The notes under the pieces are model-generated. The model saw nothing but the letters and a program-made list of their open reading frames with translations, made no database searches and had not been told where the DNA came from. A stretch of 27,903 nt of DNA from Oehlia diaphana (Eukaryota; Glomeromycota; Glomeromycetes; Glomerales; Glomeraceae), in NCBI GenBank assembly GCA_003833135.1, contig QZLH01000867.1:1-27903 (forward strand), in the 5' to 3' direction. Shown one piece after another: positions 1 to 10,289 of the stretch. How positions within the stretch are numbered: position 1 is the first letter of the stretch; every line of letters starts with the position of its first letter. A program made the translations under genes and the position numbers.

Positions 1-371
1 AAAATTAAATTGCCATAATAAATAAAAAAAAAAATTTTTTTTTTTTTTTTTTTTTGAATAATTATTATTATATATAACGAATCAAAATTAATAATCACGT
101 CTTTTCATTTTGAATTTTAAAATTTTTTTTTCTCTTCTCCCCATTCATTCGCTTAATATATATATAAATATTGAAAGATAATTCCGTCGTTACATTAAAA
201 ATCAAAATTATATAAATATATTTCCACATTACTTTATTTCGACAAAATTCGATTTTAGGTGACTGAAAAGTCATTTTACATATACAATATATAAGGGATA
301 TATTCTTTAAAAATACGGTACTATTATACAGAGTTTTTATGTTTAATAATTCATTTTCAACATAAAGTACA
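1..371. other. AT-rich upstream region, no gene seen
   Basis: Very A+T-rich DNA starting with a long A-run directly followed by a long T-run (about 25-55), a self-complementary block that recurs elsewhere in the window. No open frame of note on either strand. It should contain the promoter of the gene starting at 372, but I cannot point to a specific element. Confidence 0.5.
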
Positions 372-1436
372 ATGTCTCAAAGCAACACGAATACCGCAAC
401 ATCGATTAATTTAAATATAATAAGTCAAATATCGATAGAACAAATTTCGAAGTTAAATGAATTTAGATTTTTTTACCTACAACCAAATGATAATAATTTT
501 TATCATATAACTTGTAAAATGGTTTTACAATTTCAAAATTTGGAAAATCTCATTTTCTTAGAAGATGAATATGATTACGAGTTCTTTTACCAAAATTCAA
601 ATGCAAGTTATCATGTTACATGCAAATTATTATCAAATATTTTGATCGTAGATATATTGAATAAAGAATTTTATGGAATAGAATTTAATACAAATGACCT
701 AAAACGCAAATATACATTGACGCGAGATCAAAAAATAGATCTCGAAATGAGCTTGAAGAACGCACTTCCCTTTTTACAAGATCAAATTTTTGAAAGGTTC
801 GTAACTTATTTATGAAATTCTAGGAATTTGTATTAAAAAAGACATCAAAATTTTTATATTAACGCTCAAAAATCACTAATAAAATTATTCAACCTATCAG
901 CGACTCGCGCGTTGCATTTAATTTAGAACCCTACACAACTTCTAATGAAATTAAATTATTTTATCAACCACCACATGATGATAATTTTTATCATATAACG
1001 TGTGAAATGGTTTTACAACGAATGTATGATGAAGATTACGATTACGAGTTCTTTTATTTGGATCCAAATACAGGTTATCATGTTGCATGTAAAATAATGT
1101 CACATCATTTAGTTGTAAACTTATTAAATAAGAAAATTTATGGATTAGATTTTTTAGATGATCTAAAACGTGAATGTAATAATATATTATTAACTTCACA
1201 TAAAAAATTTAATCTCGAATTAAATTTAAAGCAGATTCTCCCTTTTTATCTCTATATTCCTGAAAGACAAATGAGATTAAATTCCGGCGAAAACGGTAAC
1301 CACTTTTCTCGAAGGAATTAATACGCCACAAGTAGTTTCAATTTTCGACAATGTAATGTCCGGAAATGATGTCATTCATCAAGATATAAATGGAGTTGGA
1401 GATTATAATTGTCAAGTTACCTCTTTGCAACAATAA
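372..1436 (+). CDS. uncharacterised protein with a duplicated FFY/YHxTCK-motif unit; three exons proposed
   Basis: Function unknown. Proposed exons are 372-796, 901-1295 and 1336-1436, giving about 306 residues. Seen directly: exon 1 holds FFYLQPNDNNFYHITCK (residues 33-49) and FFYQNSNASYHVTCK (71-85), and exon 2 repeats both as LFYQPPHDDNFYHITCE and FFYLDPNTGYHVACK. Each pair is followed by a related stretch (LLNKxxYGxxF, then xDLKRxx and LxxxLPF). So a ~100-residue unit is duplicated and a smaller motif occurs four times. Intron 1 (797-900) begins GTTCGT, ends CAG, has CACTAAT about 20 bases before the acceptor, and keeps the frame; homology starts right after it. Intron 2 (1296-1335, GTAACC...GTAG) is only 40 nt and joins exon 2 to an open frame ending in VTSLQQ at 1434. 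If it is wrong, exon 2 ends at the stop at 1319. No signal peptide or membrane segment. I recall similar motifs in expanded Rhizophagus families, without a known role. Confidence 0.7.
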
Positions 1437-1951
1437 TATTCTAAATGTGTACTAATAGAAGAAAAAAGAATTAGATTCACTTTTCTAGTAATTAAATTTT
1501 TATTTTATTTATTTTTTTTTTTTTTTAATAATAAGTTGTATAATTATAAAATTATAAAAAAGAAAGTAGAAAAATTCTCTTTTTCTTCGGATTAGTAATT
1601 ACAATTAATAAACTTCTAAGAATTATGTGTAAAGATTAATTTAAATAGTTAATAAAGGATGTACACAATTCTTTTAATAAAGTTTCTTGACTCTAAGTGA
1701 GGAAATGTGGTGTAAAAGTGAATTTATTTTTAAAATTGTAAGACTATTTTGCGACTTAATTTGTGATCAAATATTCATGTACCAATATATTTCCGGTTTT
1801 TTCCCGGTAATCTGATATTCTTTTTTTTTTTTAATTCAATATATAAAGCTATACCATTTTGAAAACGATGATATTGCAAGGTTAAGCTATAAGTGTTTAT
1901 TAAGCGATTTAGAACGTTAAAATCGCAATTAAAGCAAAACTATAACGATAA
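1437..1951. other. AT-rich spacer, no gene seen
   Basis: Downstream region of the first gene, with homopolymer T-runs (about 1512-1525 and 1821-1831). I find no supported coding or RNA feature on either strand. Confidence 0.5.
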
Positions 1952-2215
1952 AAATGGCGAGAGTCTTTAAAGGTTAATGCTTTACGAGCTCATTGCTGTG
2001 CCCTCAGAGTGACGGACTCAGAGAAATTGAACTCAGAGAAAATCGGTATGCTCCGTATATTGATAACTGTGCTCCAAAACAAATACGTAAGTCACATTGA
2101 TATCACAAATTCAGCCTTGCATTTTTTTCATTCATATATTACTTATTTGGTAGATCAAATTCGGAAGTGTAATATTACCGAAATCACGAAATACATTCCT
2201 CTTTCATATAATTAA
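1952..2215 (+). pseudogene. doubtful ORF, possibly a frameshifted small gene
   Basis: A frame open from 1952 to the stop at 2213-2215 encodes about 87 residues including VTDSEKLNSEKIGML and LVDQIRKCNITEITKYIPL. Its only ATG is at 2048, which would leave about 55 residues. An ATG in a better context at 1954 (AAAATGGCGAGAG) lies in another frame and stops after MARVFKG, so a one-base shift near 1970 would be needed to join it to the longer frame. An 11-bp direct repeat (ACTCAGAGAAA) occurs at about 2016 and 2031. Composition is less AT-rich than the surroundings, which is the main argument for former coding. No family recognised; it may be chance. Confidence 0.25.
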
Positions 2216-4500
2216 ATTAAGAAGGATGTGCAGAGTGTCTTTTATTGAGGGAACATACGTTATATCATTTCTTTTATTGACTAAATTTTAATAACACTCA
2301 AATCCAAATTTTTAATCATCTTTTTACAATATATTATTTCTGACTTTCCATCTCATATATGTATTATAAATGATAAATGATAATTTGGCAGTTTCTTAAG
2401 ATAAAGTTAAATTTGATTTTACTCAAAACGATACATAAATCTTATTCTACTATATAGATTTTACTTTTGTATATTTATGAGGCCGAAATACTCATAATTT
2501 TATTTTTCGTAATTTTATTTTTTCGTGGATTTTTTTTTTTTTTTTAGTTTATGTTAATTTAAAATAAAAAAAAATTTTTTTAAAACAATGTGTTGTAATA
2601 ATTCAATAATTCAACAACTAGAATAAAAAAAAATTTTTTTTTATCTTGTGAGCATTATCTGTTCACATTCATCACAAAATATCATAAAAAAGGGAGTTTC
2701 CAAGGATGCGAGGTGATTATTAAATGAGCTTGTTAATCCAATAATAGTAATAATTATCCAGTGAATGAACGTACGGTTTCCGTAAATTTCTGTTTTGGCC
2801 GGCACTATATTCCGGGCAGAGGAAAATACGAAATCTATTTATCAAAATTCTTTAATAATACTTATTACGAAAGGATGTGATTTATTTACTATGTGAGTAT
2901 ATAAATAACGGTTATATTATAATTACGTATGATATCGTCTCATGCAATTTTCAGTATATTAACTGTTATCGTTAATAGATTATAGGTTTTATTTAATAAA
3001 AAAAAAAATTACTTAATATAAATTATAATGAATACGAGGAAGAGAACTTTTAAATTTTAACGGAGAAAAAATTTTTGGGGGCTAATAAAATAAATGGAAT
3101 GATTTATTGTATATATGCAAATTCCAGTGTTGCATAACTATGGTAACTTTAAATCGTTAGTCTGTTACACATTGTAACGAAGGTAAATATTAACCAATTA
3201 TAATAATAATGGGATATTTGACCTATTTCTTGTTCTTTTATCAAAAAAAGACAATTATTTAAAAACTTCATTGGTTGTTCGAGAAAAGTATGAATATTTT
3301 ATTTTATTTATTATTATATTAATAGCGTTAACATAGAAATTGAAAAAGAAATTTTGATTAGTATTTCTTACATCCTCTGTGTAACAGCTCTGGTAAAACT
3401 AGTTATTTGATTTAATCGATACACTTGAAGCGATAATTGTGTTATAGTTGCAAAATTATTCTTAGAGATGGCGAGCGTTGGACGGTGAAATACTCACCTG
3501 ATTATGGTGTAACAAGAATATCCGTCAAATTTGAAAATAGACGTATATGAAAATAACTTCAATAGTTAATATTCCCATTAATAGGATTTTTCATTTACTT
3601 GTTTCGCCAACATAATCATAATTTAGTTTTATTTCCTCCTTTTAGAATATTTCGCAATTGATTCATATCTTTCTTCAGCAGTTGAACCACGTGAAATTTT
3701 CTTTTCTTAGTGGAATTGGTTTTTCTTTTATGTTATTATTATATATCCGTCAAGTGTCAACTGAATGTTACTTAATAATATTTTATGAATTACTAATAAA
3801 GTTTGAAATGCAATCTTAGTTTTTTTTAAAAAAATTATTTAAGCACAAATATTATTACGAAAGTATATTTTCTTAATTTAATTTATGAACTTATAAGAAA
3901 GTTCATGTTTTAATTTTGTTAAATTATTTTTTTTTTTTAAAAAAAAAAAGTATTATCGTCTGAAAATTATAGTTTGGAATTTGTATTTTGAAACCCGAAT
4001 TTAAAATGGGTACAATCAAGTTGGTTACTTAGCCCGTTTAAATGAGTATTTATCAAAAAACTAAATGAGGTCGATTTGCGCACTTTTTCTGCTTAACGTG
4101 CTTAACGTACCAACAAATCAATAATTAAAATACATACGAAAAAAAATGCGGTTGTTTTAATTAGATAAAAAAAAATCCCGAAAATTGGTTTTTTCTTTAA
4201 AATTCTTAAAAAGAACGAGACGTTTATGTTAAAATAATGTCGTTACATTTTTTAAAAACAAAAAAAACGAAATGCACTTTATATATTAAAAAATGTAACG
4301 TCACTGTTTAATTTAAAAAAAAAATCATTTTAATAATAATAAAAAAATTACGTTCTTTATGAAATGCACTATAATAATATAGAAAGGTGCGTTTCTTTTT
4401 TTTTTAAAAAAAAATAACATTAAAAGTACCGAGTCACATGAAATAATATTCCAGCAAGGTGATGTCATGATTTTACTACGAATATATCACGTGATCATAC
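2216..4500. other. long AT-rich intergenic spacer
   Basis: About 2.3 kb without a supportable gene. It contains several A(n)T(n) or T(n)A(n) blocks (around 2566-2581, 2626-2642 and 3928-3949), an inverted repeat at 4239-4302, and a short TGGCCGGCACTAT tract near 2796 that resembles the TGGCCGGCATTAT tract inside the miniature element at 18217-18351. Six-frame reading shows only short open stretches. Confidence 0.5.
4239..4302. repeat. inverted repeat (15-nt perfect arms)
   Basis: CGTTACATTTTTTAA at about 4241-4255 is matched by its reverse complement TTAAAAAATGTAACG at about 4286-4300, with a ~30-nt spacer. A decamer GAAATGCACT occurs in the spacer and again near 4360. This could be the ends of a small decayed foldback element; its identity is unknown. 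Confidence 0.5.
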
Positions 4501-4502
4501 AC

Positions 4503-4545
4503 GAAATGACCTAAGGTCATTTCAAAAAAGTGAAATGACCTCGAA
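4503..4545. repeat. three GAAATGACC motifs (two direct, one inverted) spanning a start codon
   Basis: GAAATGACC, then GGTCATTTC 3 nt later, then GAAATGACC again after an A-run. The first two form a near-perfect palindrome, and the third copy contains the ATG used for the ORF at 4535. About 15 nt upstream lies TATCACGTGATCATA, which contains the palindrome ATCACGTGAT. It could be a regulatory palindrome or the end of a mobile element. Confidence 0.5.
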
Positions 4546-5212
4546 ATTTGCCAACACTGCTCTGGGTATTATCAATAAATTCAGTATGAAGAAGCAATAC
4601 AAATATCAATCTGTGAAGGCTGAAATTCATTTCGAACTGGAAAAAGCCAAAGAGTTTGAAAAAGTAGATAAAGGCGTTCTACGATGGTTTGTAGCGTTTA
4701 AAAAATTATCAGTTGAAAGGCGGGATTTATTTAAATGCACATACAAAAAAAATACCTGATGATTTAGAAAATTTGACATTCGCTGATGAAGGAGACGTAC
4801 GGTTTTATTTTTACAAAAACTATCACTATAAAAGATTTAGTCCGTGCTTTTCTATATTATTTCCGTAAAATGTCCACAGAAATTATAGTTAAAATTTTAT
4901 ACAGGGTATTTTAATTAAAGGAACACGGTATTTGTATGCGCATTTCAAAAATAAAAAGAATCTAGGGTACTGGTTTGAAGATATCTGGATAGTTCCTCCG
5001 GCTAAAAAAAAATTTAATAAATTTTTATCAGATTTACAGCAAAAAGAGATAAAGACATCACATCCAAGATCAGTTAACACAGAAGAAGGTAAAGATATTG
5101 TACTACCTAATGAGGACGAAGTAGTAAAGTTAGTGAATAAATGTAGGTGAATGAAGAAACACCGACAATACCACAAAATATGTTGGACGATTATGCAAAT
5201 CAGATGAAATAA
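4535..5212 (+). pseudogene. unrecognised gene with one intron and two single-base frame breaks
   Basis: No family recognised. The frame from ATG 4535 encodes a lysine/glutamate-rich segment (MTSKFANTALGIINKF..., ...VERRDLFKCTYKK) and stops at 4757-4759 in an A8 run. One base fewer in that run would continue into IPDDLENLTFADEGD (to 4796). A GT-AG intron of 108 nt (4797-4904, GTACGG...ATACAG) then joins in phase to GILIKGTRYLYAHFK..., GYWFEDIWIVPPAKKKF... and ends ...VVKLVNKCR with a stop at 5148. A further one-base shift there would continue through VNEETPTIPQNMLDDYANQ to the stop at 5210. The phase-consistent intron and the coding look on both sides argue for a true former gene of about 220 residues. 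Both breaks are single-base, one in a homopolymer, so sequencing error is possible. A retroelement remnant begins just 3'. Confidence 0.5.
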
Positions 5213-5226
5213 TCAATGATTATAGA

Positions 5227-5632
5227 TTATTCAGGAGGAAAGAATAGTAATGGCTGTGATCTCAGAAATAATAACGCCACTGGGTGTACAGGTTCATTTC
5301 TGAACGCCCAACAAAATGTTAGTGAATATTTGACTGAACCTGCAATAATGAGTGAATGTTTTTCCGCATGTTGTCGTAAAATATTGATTAGTCAGTTACC
5401 AATTCTTTTGAAACATTCTTGTATAGTATCTTCGAGTTCAGGACACATCCAGAGATGGCTATTCATTTCTGGTTGCTCGTTACAGAGTAGACATTGAATG
5501 TTATTATTCAATAAGCCTGGGTAATTATGGTTCATTATATCCAAAGTAGGAAGAGTTAAAGTTGAATATTGAATTTTCCATTTAGTGACTTTGGTATGTT
5601 GAGTACTTGTATCTTCATGTCCGTTAATTGAT
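5227..5632 (-). mobile_element. C-terminal fragment of a LINE-like retrotransposon protein (CCHC finger)
   Basis: Reading the minus strand from about 5632, an open frame runs SINGHEDTSTQHTKVTKW, then LPTLDIMNHNYPGLL, then a finger CLLCNEQPEMNSHLWMCP (C-x2-C-x8-H-x3-C, about 5440-5495), then a stop after FKRIGN near 5408. It stays open after that stop to 5227. The same finger spacing recurs in the degraded copy at 6800-7625, where it follows an RNase H domain, so this is taken as the extreme C-terminus of the same kind of non-LTR element. Unlike that copy it keeps ordinary CpG density and has one internal stop, suggesting a younger insertion. The 3' end of the element would lie near 5213-5226, directly against the pseudogene at 4535-5212. 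Confidence 0.7.
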
Positions 5633-5639
5633 TAAATCA

Positions 5640-6088
5640 TAATTCTGGTCAAATTATTTAATGCTGCCCAGATGTTAAATTTTGGTCACGTGTTCTCTAT
5701 ACTAAAATTTTAACAAACGAATTTTTTATTACTGAATAAAAAATCTTTCCTAGTTCTCTACAGCAAAATATATGAGTAAAAGTATGATTTATAGTGTTGA
5801 TAAATTAATTAATTGGTTAAAGCTCAGTTCTTAATCAGTTAAAGCTTTTTTGATCATTAATTTCTAATTCTAAAATTCATATATTAACCAATTAACTAAT
5901 TGATAATTATTCAGTTACAGTAGTTGATCGAGATTAAGGTTTTTTTGATCAGTTCCAACTCTTAAAGAAATAAAAAATGTCTCAGAACAAACTGCTATCT
6001 AATATTTCAAAATTTGCTCATAAAAAAAGAATAACTGTAATATTGTATATTTTATTTTATTTATTTATTTCAAAGAGAGGAGTAACCA
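5640..6088. other. AT-rich stretch between retroelement fragments
   Basis: No coding feature found. It holds short repeated words (TTAATTAATTGGTTAA, GATCAGTT-like and AACCAATTAACTAATTG), suggesting degenerate repeat DNA. CpG becomes rare from about here rightwards. Confidence 0.4.
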
Positions 6089-6369
6089 ATGACAAATAAC
6101 AACAATAGAATAGAACAACTACAAGTAGCATAAGACTAATCTATTAGTGGCACTGTAGTTATTAAACCTGTTAGTATCCCATATAAAGGTAAAAAGACTT
6201 CACCCTCTGAGAGAAACTACTTTAACAGTAAAACTATGCTACTGATAAAGAAAAGAAAGCCATACAGGAAAAGAAAAATTTAAAAGAGCTAAAAGTAATA
6301 AGAAAAGAATTGTTAAATCAGTATAATAGTCTAATCTGTTTAAGAAATATACCCAGTGGGCTTATATAA
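6089..6369 (+). pseudogene. plus-strand coding remnant with stops and a frameshift
   Basis: From ATG 6089 the frame reads MTNNNNRIEQLQVA, then two stops, then ISGTVVIKPVSIPYKGKK and TSPSERNYFNSK. After a frame change it continues NYATDKEKKAIQEKK, NLKELKVIRKELLNQYNSL and IPSGLI to the stop at 6367-6369. The amino-acid pattern (charged, K/E-rich helix after a low-complexity start) reads as former protein, on the strand opposite to the retroelement remnants. I cannot assign a family. It could be an N-terminal ORF of another element or a decayed host gene. CpG is scarce here too, so it has been in the silent block for a long time. Confidence 0.4.
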
Positions 6370-6799
6370 GAAATAAAATATTATTTAATTAAAGAAGTTT
6401 GAAAAGTTGAAAGATCATTATCTAGCGATGAGAGCCATGGTAGGTTATGGAGGAAGTTTGATTAGGTAAGGTAATTCCATAGAATATTATTTTCTACATG
6501 TCATTTTGAATCATTAAATGGGCAACAATAACCATTGTTAGTATTTATTTCTGAGAAATCTGAGTGTCTAAGTCTTTGGTGTAGTGAAGGTTTTGTTGCT
6601 TCTATAGGATTTTTTCATTAATTAATGGTCTTATTTGAATTGTTTCATATTGATTCATAAATGTCTTTGTGTAAGTTGAAAAAAAATTTCATTAATTTAT
6701 GTGGTAGTTAATTTGCTGATTTTAGTGGCTTTAAATGGGTATGTAATACCTATTGGGATATAATTCATTAAAAGACAATGTAAATCAGGGATATCTTTA

Positions 6800-7625
6800 A
6801 TGTGATTAGGTGGTCTATGTATCCATTTGAAGATATAAGTTCCAATACTTTAGGACAATTCCAAAAATGATTGTTAGATTATTTGGGAAGGTTACATAAG
6901 AAACATGTTTAGTGTTAGTAAATTGTAACTTTAATATTTGATGTACCAACTGATATGTTTGGAGTATTTTTAACATGTTGGTTTAAAAAGGAGTTATATT
7001 TAAACCATAATTGAGAATATTCCCAGTCAATCCTGCTTTGTAGAGTGTATTCTTTTAATATTTTCAGAATGTTAATAAGCTAAATGTCATTAGAAGTATT
7101 GGTAGTTAATGATTCTTTTTGGTGATTTTACATATGTTTCTAACTATGATGATTGAGTCATTAAATACCAAGTGGCATGTTTGGTTAGGTAAGTGTGAAG
7201 CATTGATATGTAAATATTCCTTAGAAGAATGTCTTTCTTTAGCAATGGTGTCAGCTGCATCATTAAGAGCATTTTTCAAGTGAGCTTTGACTTTAATGAA
7301 AGAAATTCATAAGTTCAGAACATCAATAATATATTCCATAGGATACAATTGTTGAGTTTTTGAAATTGTCTTGCTGTAAGCTTAGGAGATTTTAATTTGT
7401 TGAATATATTGATGTGATTGGCTGAATCAGTAAATATATTAATGTTACTGTTAGGTGGACATGTAATTATAGCTGTAATAATGGCAACTAATTCTGCTTT
7501 TGTAGAACTAGCCCAATCTGTGGTGAACCTGAATATTTGATATTCAATGTGAGATCAGTAGTTACTCCTATACTGAATTTTCAACCTCCATGGGGACTCA
7601 CGCACCCACCTAATATTGTACCATT
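6800..7625 (-). mobile_element. degenerate RNase H domain plus CCHC finger of a LINE-like element
   Basis: Minus-strand reading from about 7560 gives FRFTTDWASSTKAELVAIIT (with the RNase H glutamate in KAEL), then NINIFTDSANHINIFNKL (aspartate in TDS), then SPKLTARQFQKLNNCILWN. After a frame change come IKVKAHLKNALNDAADTIA and KE, giving the late histidine and aspartate of RNase H. The stretch before it (around 7560-7625, GTILGGCVSPHGG) is where the first catalytic Asp would lie and is decayed. Near 6855-6905 the finger CFLCNLPK-stop-SNNHFWNCP has the C-x2-C-x8-H-x3-C spacing, followed by a short tail. Multiple stops and shifts show it is dead. This RNase H followed by a Cys/His finger is the C-terminal layout I recall for Rhizophagus LINE-like polyproteins. 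Confidence 0.8.
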
Positions 7626-7984
7626 AAATCCTAGCAAGACCGGAGTATATAAGAGAGAAAAATAAAATAATGTACTGGAACCAGGAAGATTACCATTAAA
7701 AGGGAAAGGAAAAAAAGCCTAAGCTGAAAAAACCAAGGTAATTTTTTTTGGTACACATTGCCTTGTCTTTATGCTAGAACTGACCATCTATAAGTTCATT
7801 TAGTAAAGTAGTGAAGGCAGCAATGAAGGCATTAACAAACTCTTATACAGGTATTGACTGTGTATTTGAAAACTTTTTGTTAAACTTGTTAGACTTCTTG
7901 CACATTTTCTCTTATGTAAAATTCCACAGTAATTTTTGGAAAATTTGTGAGAAGAGTTTATTTCTGTCATTTCAGTAAATATTC

Positions 7985-8280
7985 TAAAATTTTATTTAAT
8001 AATACTATGATCATGATCTGTGCATGAAATAATGGAAATTGGACCCCATATATTGCATGCATCTCTAATCATGTTATATTTGTACTCCTCTGTCTTACAT
8101 ATATTGGATGATTATTAGAAAATTCCCTAAACTATCATTAAAATCCTGTACATCTGCAGTTCAGATAATATTCCAATACTTCTACTTAATAATACCATAA
8201 TCTATCCTATTGTCATGATCTGCTGTGCATGGAACAATGGAAATTGGACCCCATATATCGCATGCATTTCTAGTTGCAGT
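7985..8280. repeat. diverged direct duplication of ~90 bp
   Basis: The stretch at about 7988-8070 and that at about 8188-8272 share GGAAATTGGACCCCATATAT, then GCATGCAT, and a flanking TTAATAATAC...ATGATCTG...GTGCATG...AA-AATGG frame, offset by about 200 bp. On the minus strand the right copy reads DIWGPISIVPCTADHDNRID, possibly an endonuclease-domain trace (S/T-x-D-H), but this is not secure. It could be two overlapping insertions of the same sequence or a local duplication within one element. Confidence 0.6.
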
Positions 8281-9599
8281 TGTTCAAAAAATGTTTGACT
8301 AACTATCTTAAGTCCATTAGGATTATGAATAATTCTTAGTGAATTTATACAACACATCATTATTTTCTTTAAAAAATAAAGTTGGATGTATTACTATAAT
8401 TACTAGTCTGAAGCATAGTGAAGGACTACTATATATATTATATATATTTTAGATGTTGTCTGCCTATCCTTTGAGTTGATAATATATAATTGGTTCTTCA
8501 TATACTATCTCTTTCATGTCATATTTTTTTTTAGCTTTTTGATTATTAAACATTTTTTTGTTCAATTTTTTATATTCTTAAATCTTTGATGTAAGTTTTT
8601 AATGCATCCAATTTTTATTATCATAGCAAATATGAAACAAAATAAATTATTTGTATGACCTTTAATATTATTGCATTGGTTATTGCTTCCATAGTTATCA
8701 AAATTTTAAGGAATTTATCCAGAAAAACTTCTCATTATTAGCATTTACTTCACCTATATTGCTATTTCACTAAACTCCTCATTTACCTCAGTAACTGCAT
8801 TTGTATCTAAGTCATAGAAATATCAGTGTATTCTTTTACTTTTATACTATGATTTTCTAAAATGTTTCTTGTTTGCCAGTATAAATCTAATGCTTCTATT
8901 CGTTCTTTATCATGGATTTCTAAATAAGCATTCTTAAAAATTAACTGCATGCAATAAATTAAAGGTATCTATTGACAGAGGCATGATGATTTTGAGTTGC
9001 AAAGCATGAAGTATGCATATTCTGTAGTATTCCTTATTCTGAAATTATGACTAATTAAGAAATACTTATAGATTGAGGTTCTGAACTCCAATTGATTTTT
9101 GGAGTTATTTTTTTAAGTATCAATTTGTCAAGTTTTAAGAATTCAATCATTTTTGTCTGTTATATGCTGAACATTAGTGTGCATGTTGGTTATATCCCAA
9201 ATCAGTTATATTACAGGATGATATAAAATGACTAGAAATCCACTTCTGTCAAATACTTATAAATGTAATGAACTATTGGTACTCATTTCTAACATAATGT
9301 ATTTGGCTGTATGGACGCAGGAATCTTTTTCTTATTAAATCATATCAAGAATTTCCAATCCATATTGGAATTTCAATTGAATATATTGATCATATTCAAT
9401 CCTAATATGCTTTTACATTTACTTTTTATCTACAACAGTTTATTAGCAAATAATAATATATAATGATCCAAAGTTCCTTATTATTGTACCATCACATACA
9501 TCTTCTACAATATTATTTATAACTAAAAAGTATAAGAAAATCAAATAAAGAAATTTTAAATATTTATATTATAACAAAAAAATACTTGTTACTTATATA

Positions 9600-9760
9600 T
9601 AATTAATTTCTAGTCTTTTGTTCTTCAGGAATTAGTTTTTCTTTTGTAATATTTTTTTTTGGTGCTTTTCTTTTAGGATTTTTCTAATTTCTATTATTGT
9701 TGAGTTGGAAATGTTGATGTGGATAATTCAGGACTATCCCTGATGTACCATTCATATAAA
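9600..9760 (-). mobile_element. lysine-rich coding remnant, possible N-terminal part of a retroelement protein
   Basis: Minus strand reads GTSGIVLNYPHQHFQLNNN, one stop, then KNPKRKAPKKNITKEKL and IPEEQKTRN before a stop. Basic, low-complexity sequence with one interruption. Its place in the CpG-poor block and its strand fit a retroelement ORF, but there is no diagnostic motif. Confidence 0.3.
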
Positions 9761-10289
9761 AAATAAAATAAATGAAAGATTCCTCCATTCAATTTCCTAA
9801 TACTGACTAAGGGATATTAAAGTATTTGTTATTTTAAAAACAATTTTAAATTTTGTAAATAAATAAAATTAAAACTTTCAATATAATTAAAAACTTGTTG
9901 AAAAAATTAATGCATATTTCATATTCTGTTACTTATTATTTTCATTGATTATCATTTTTGTTGTCAGATCATAGATGATCCATCATCTTGATGATCCTTG
10001 CTAGTTTCGTCTGGAGGAACATTTTATCATATGATTAATAAACAAACTATTTATATTTTTGTACTATTATTTTATTTGTATGAGATAAAATTTTTTATTG
10101 TTTTTTTTATTTTTTGTTCTTTATACTTTTTTATTATAACAAAAAAGTTAACTGTTTCACATGTTTTGTGAATAGTGATAACATGTCTCTATGAAGACAT
10201 TTTCCAATTTTGTATCTTCAGTAAAGAGATCTCATACAGATTTCTTTTTCTATGTATATGCTGGCATTCTTCTCAAAAATTTATATATG

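Noticed and set aside
951..1199. Minus-strand 82-residue ORF
   Set aside because: Antisense shadow of exon 2 of the gene at 372-1436, where the plus frame has clear internal homology.
4889..5176. Minus-strand 95-residue ORF
   Set aside because: Overlaps the plus-strand frame that is joined by a phase-consistent intron; no motif in the minus reading.
5216..5497. Plus-strand 93-residue ORF
   Set aside because: Shadow of the minus-strand retroelement C-terminus with the C-x2-C-x8-H-x3-C finger.
8180..8290. Possible AP-endonuclease trace (TADHDNRID) on the minus strand
   Set aside because: Only a few residues fit and the position relative to RT and RNase H is wrong for one element, so it is noted in the repeat entry but not called as a domain.
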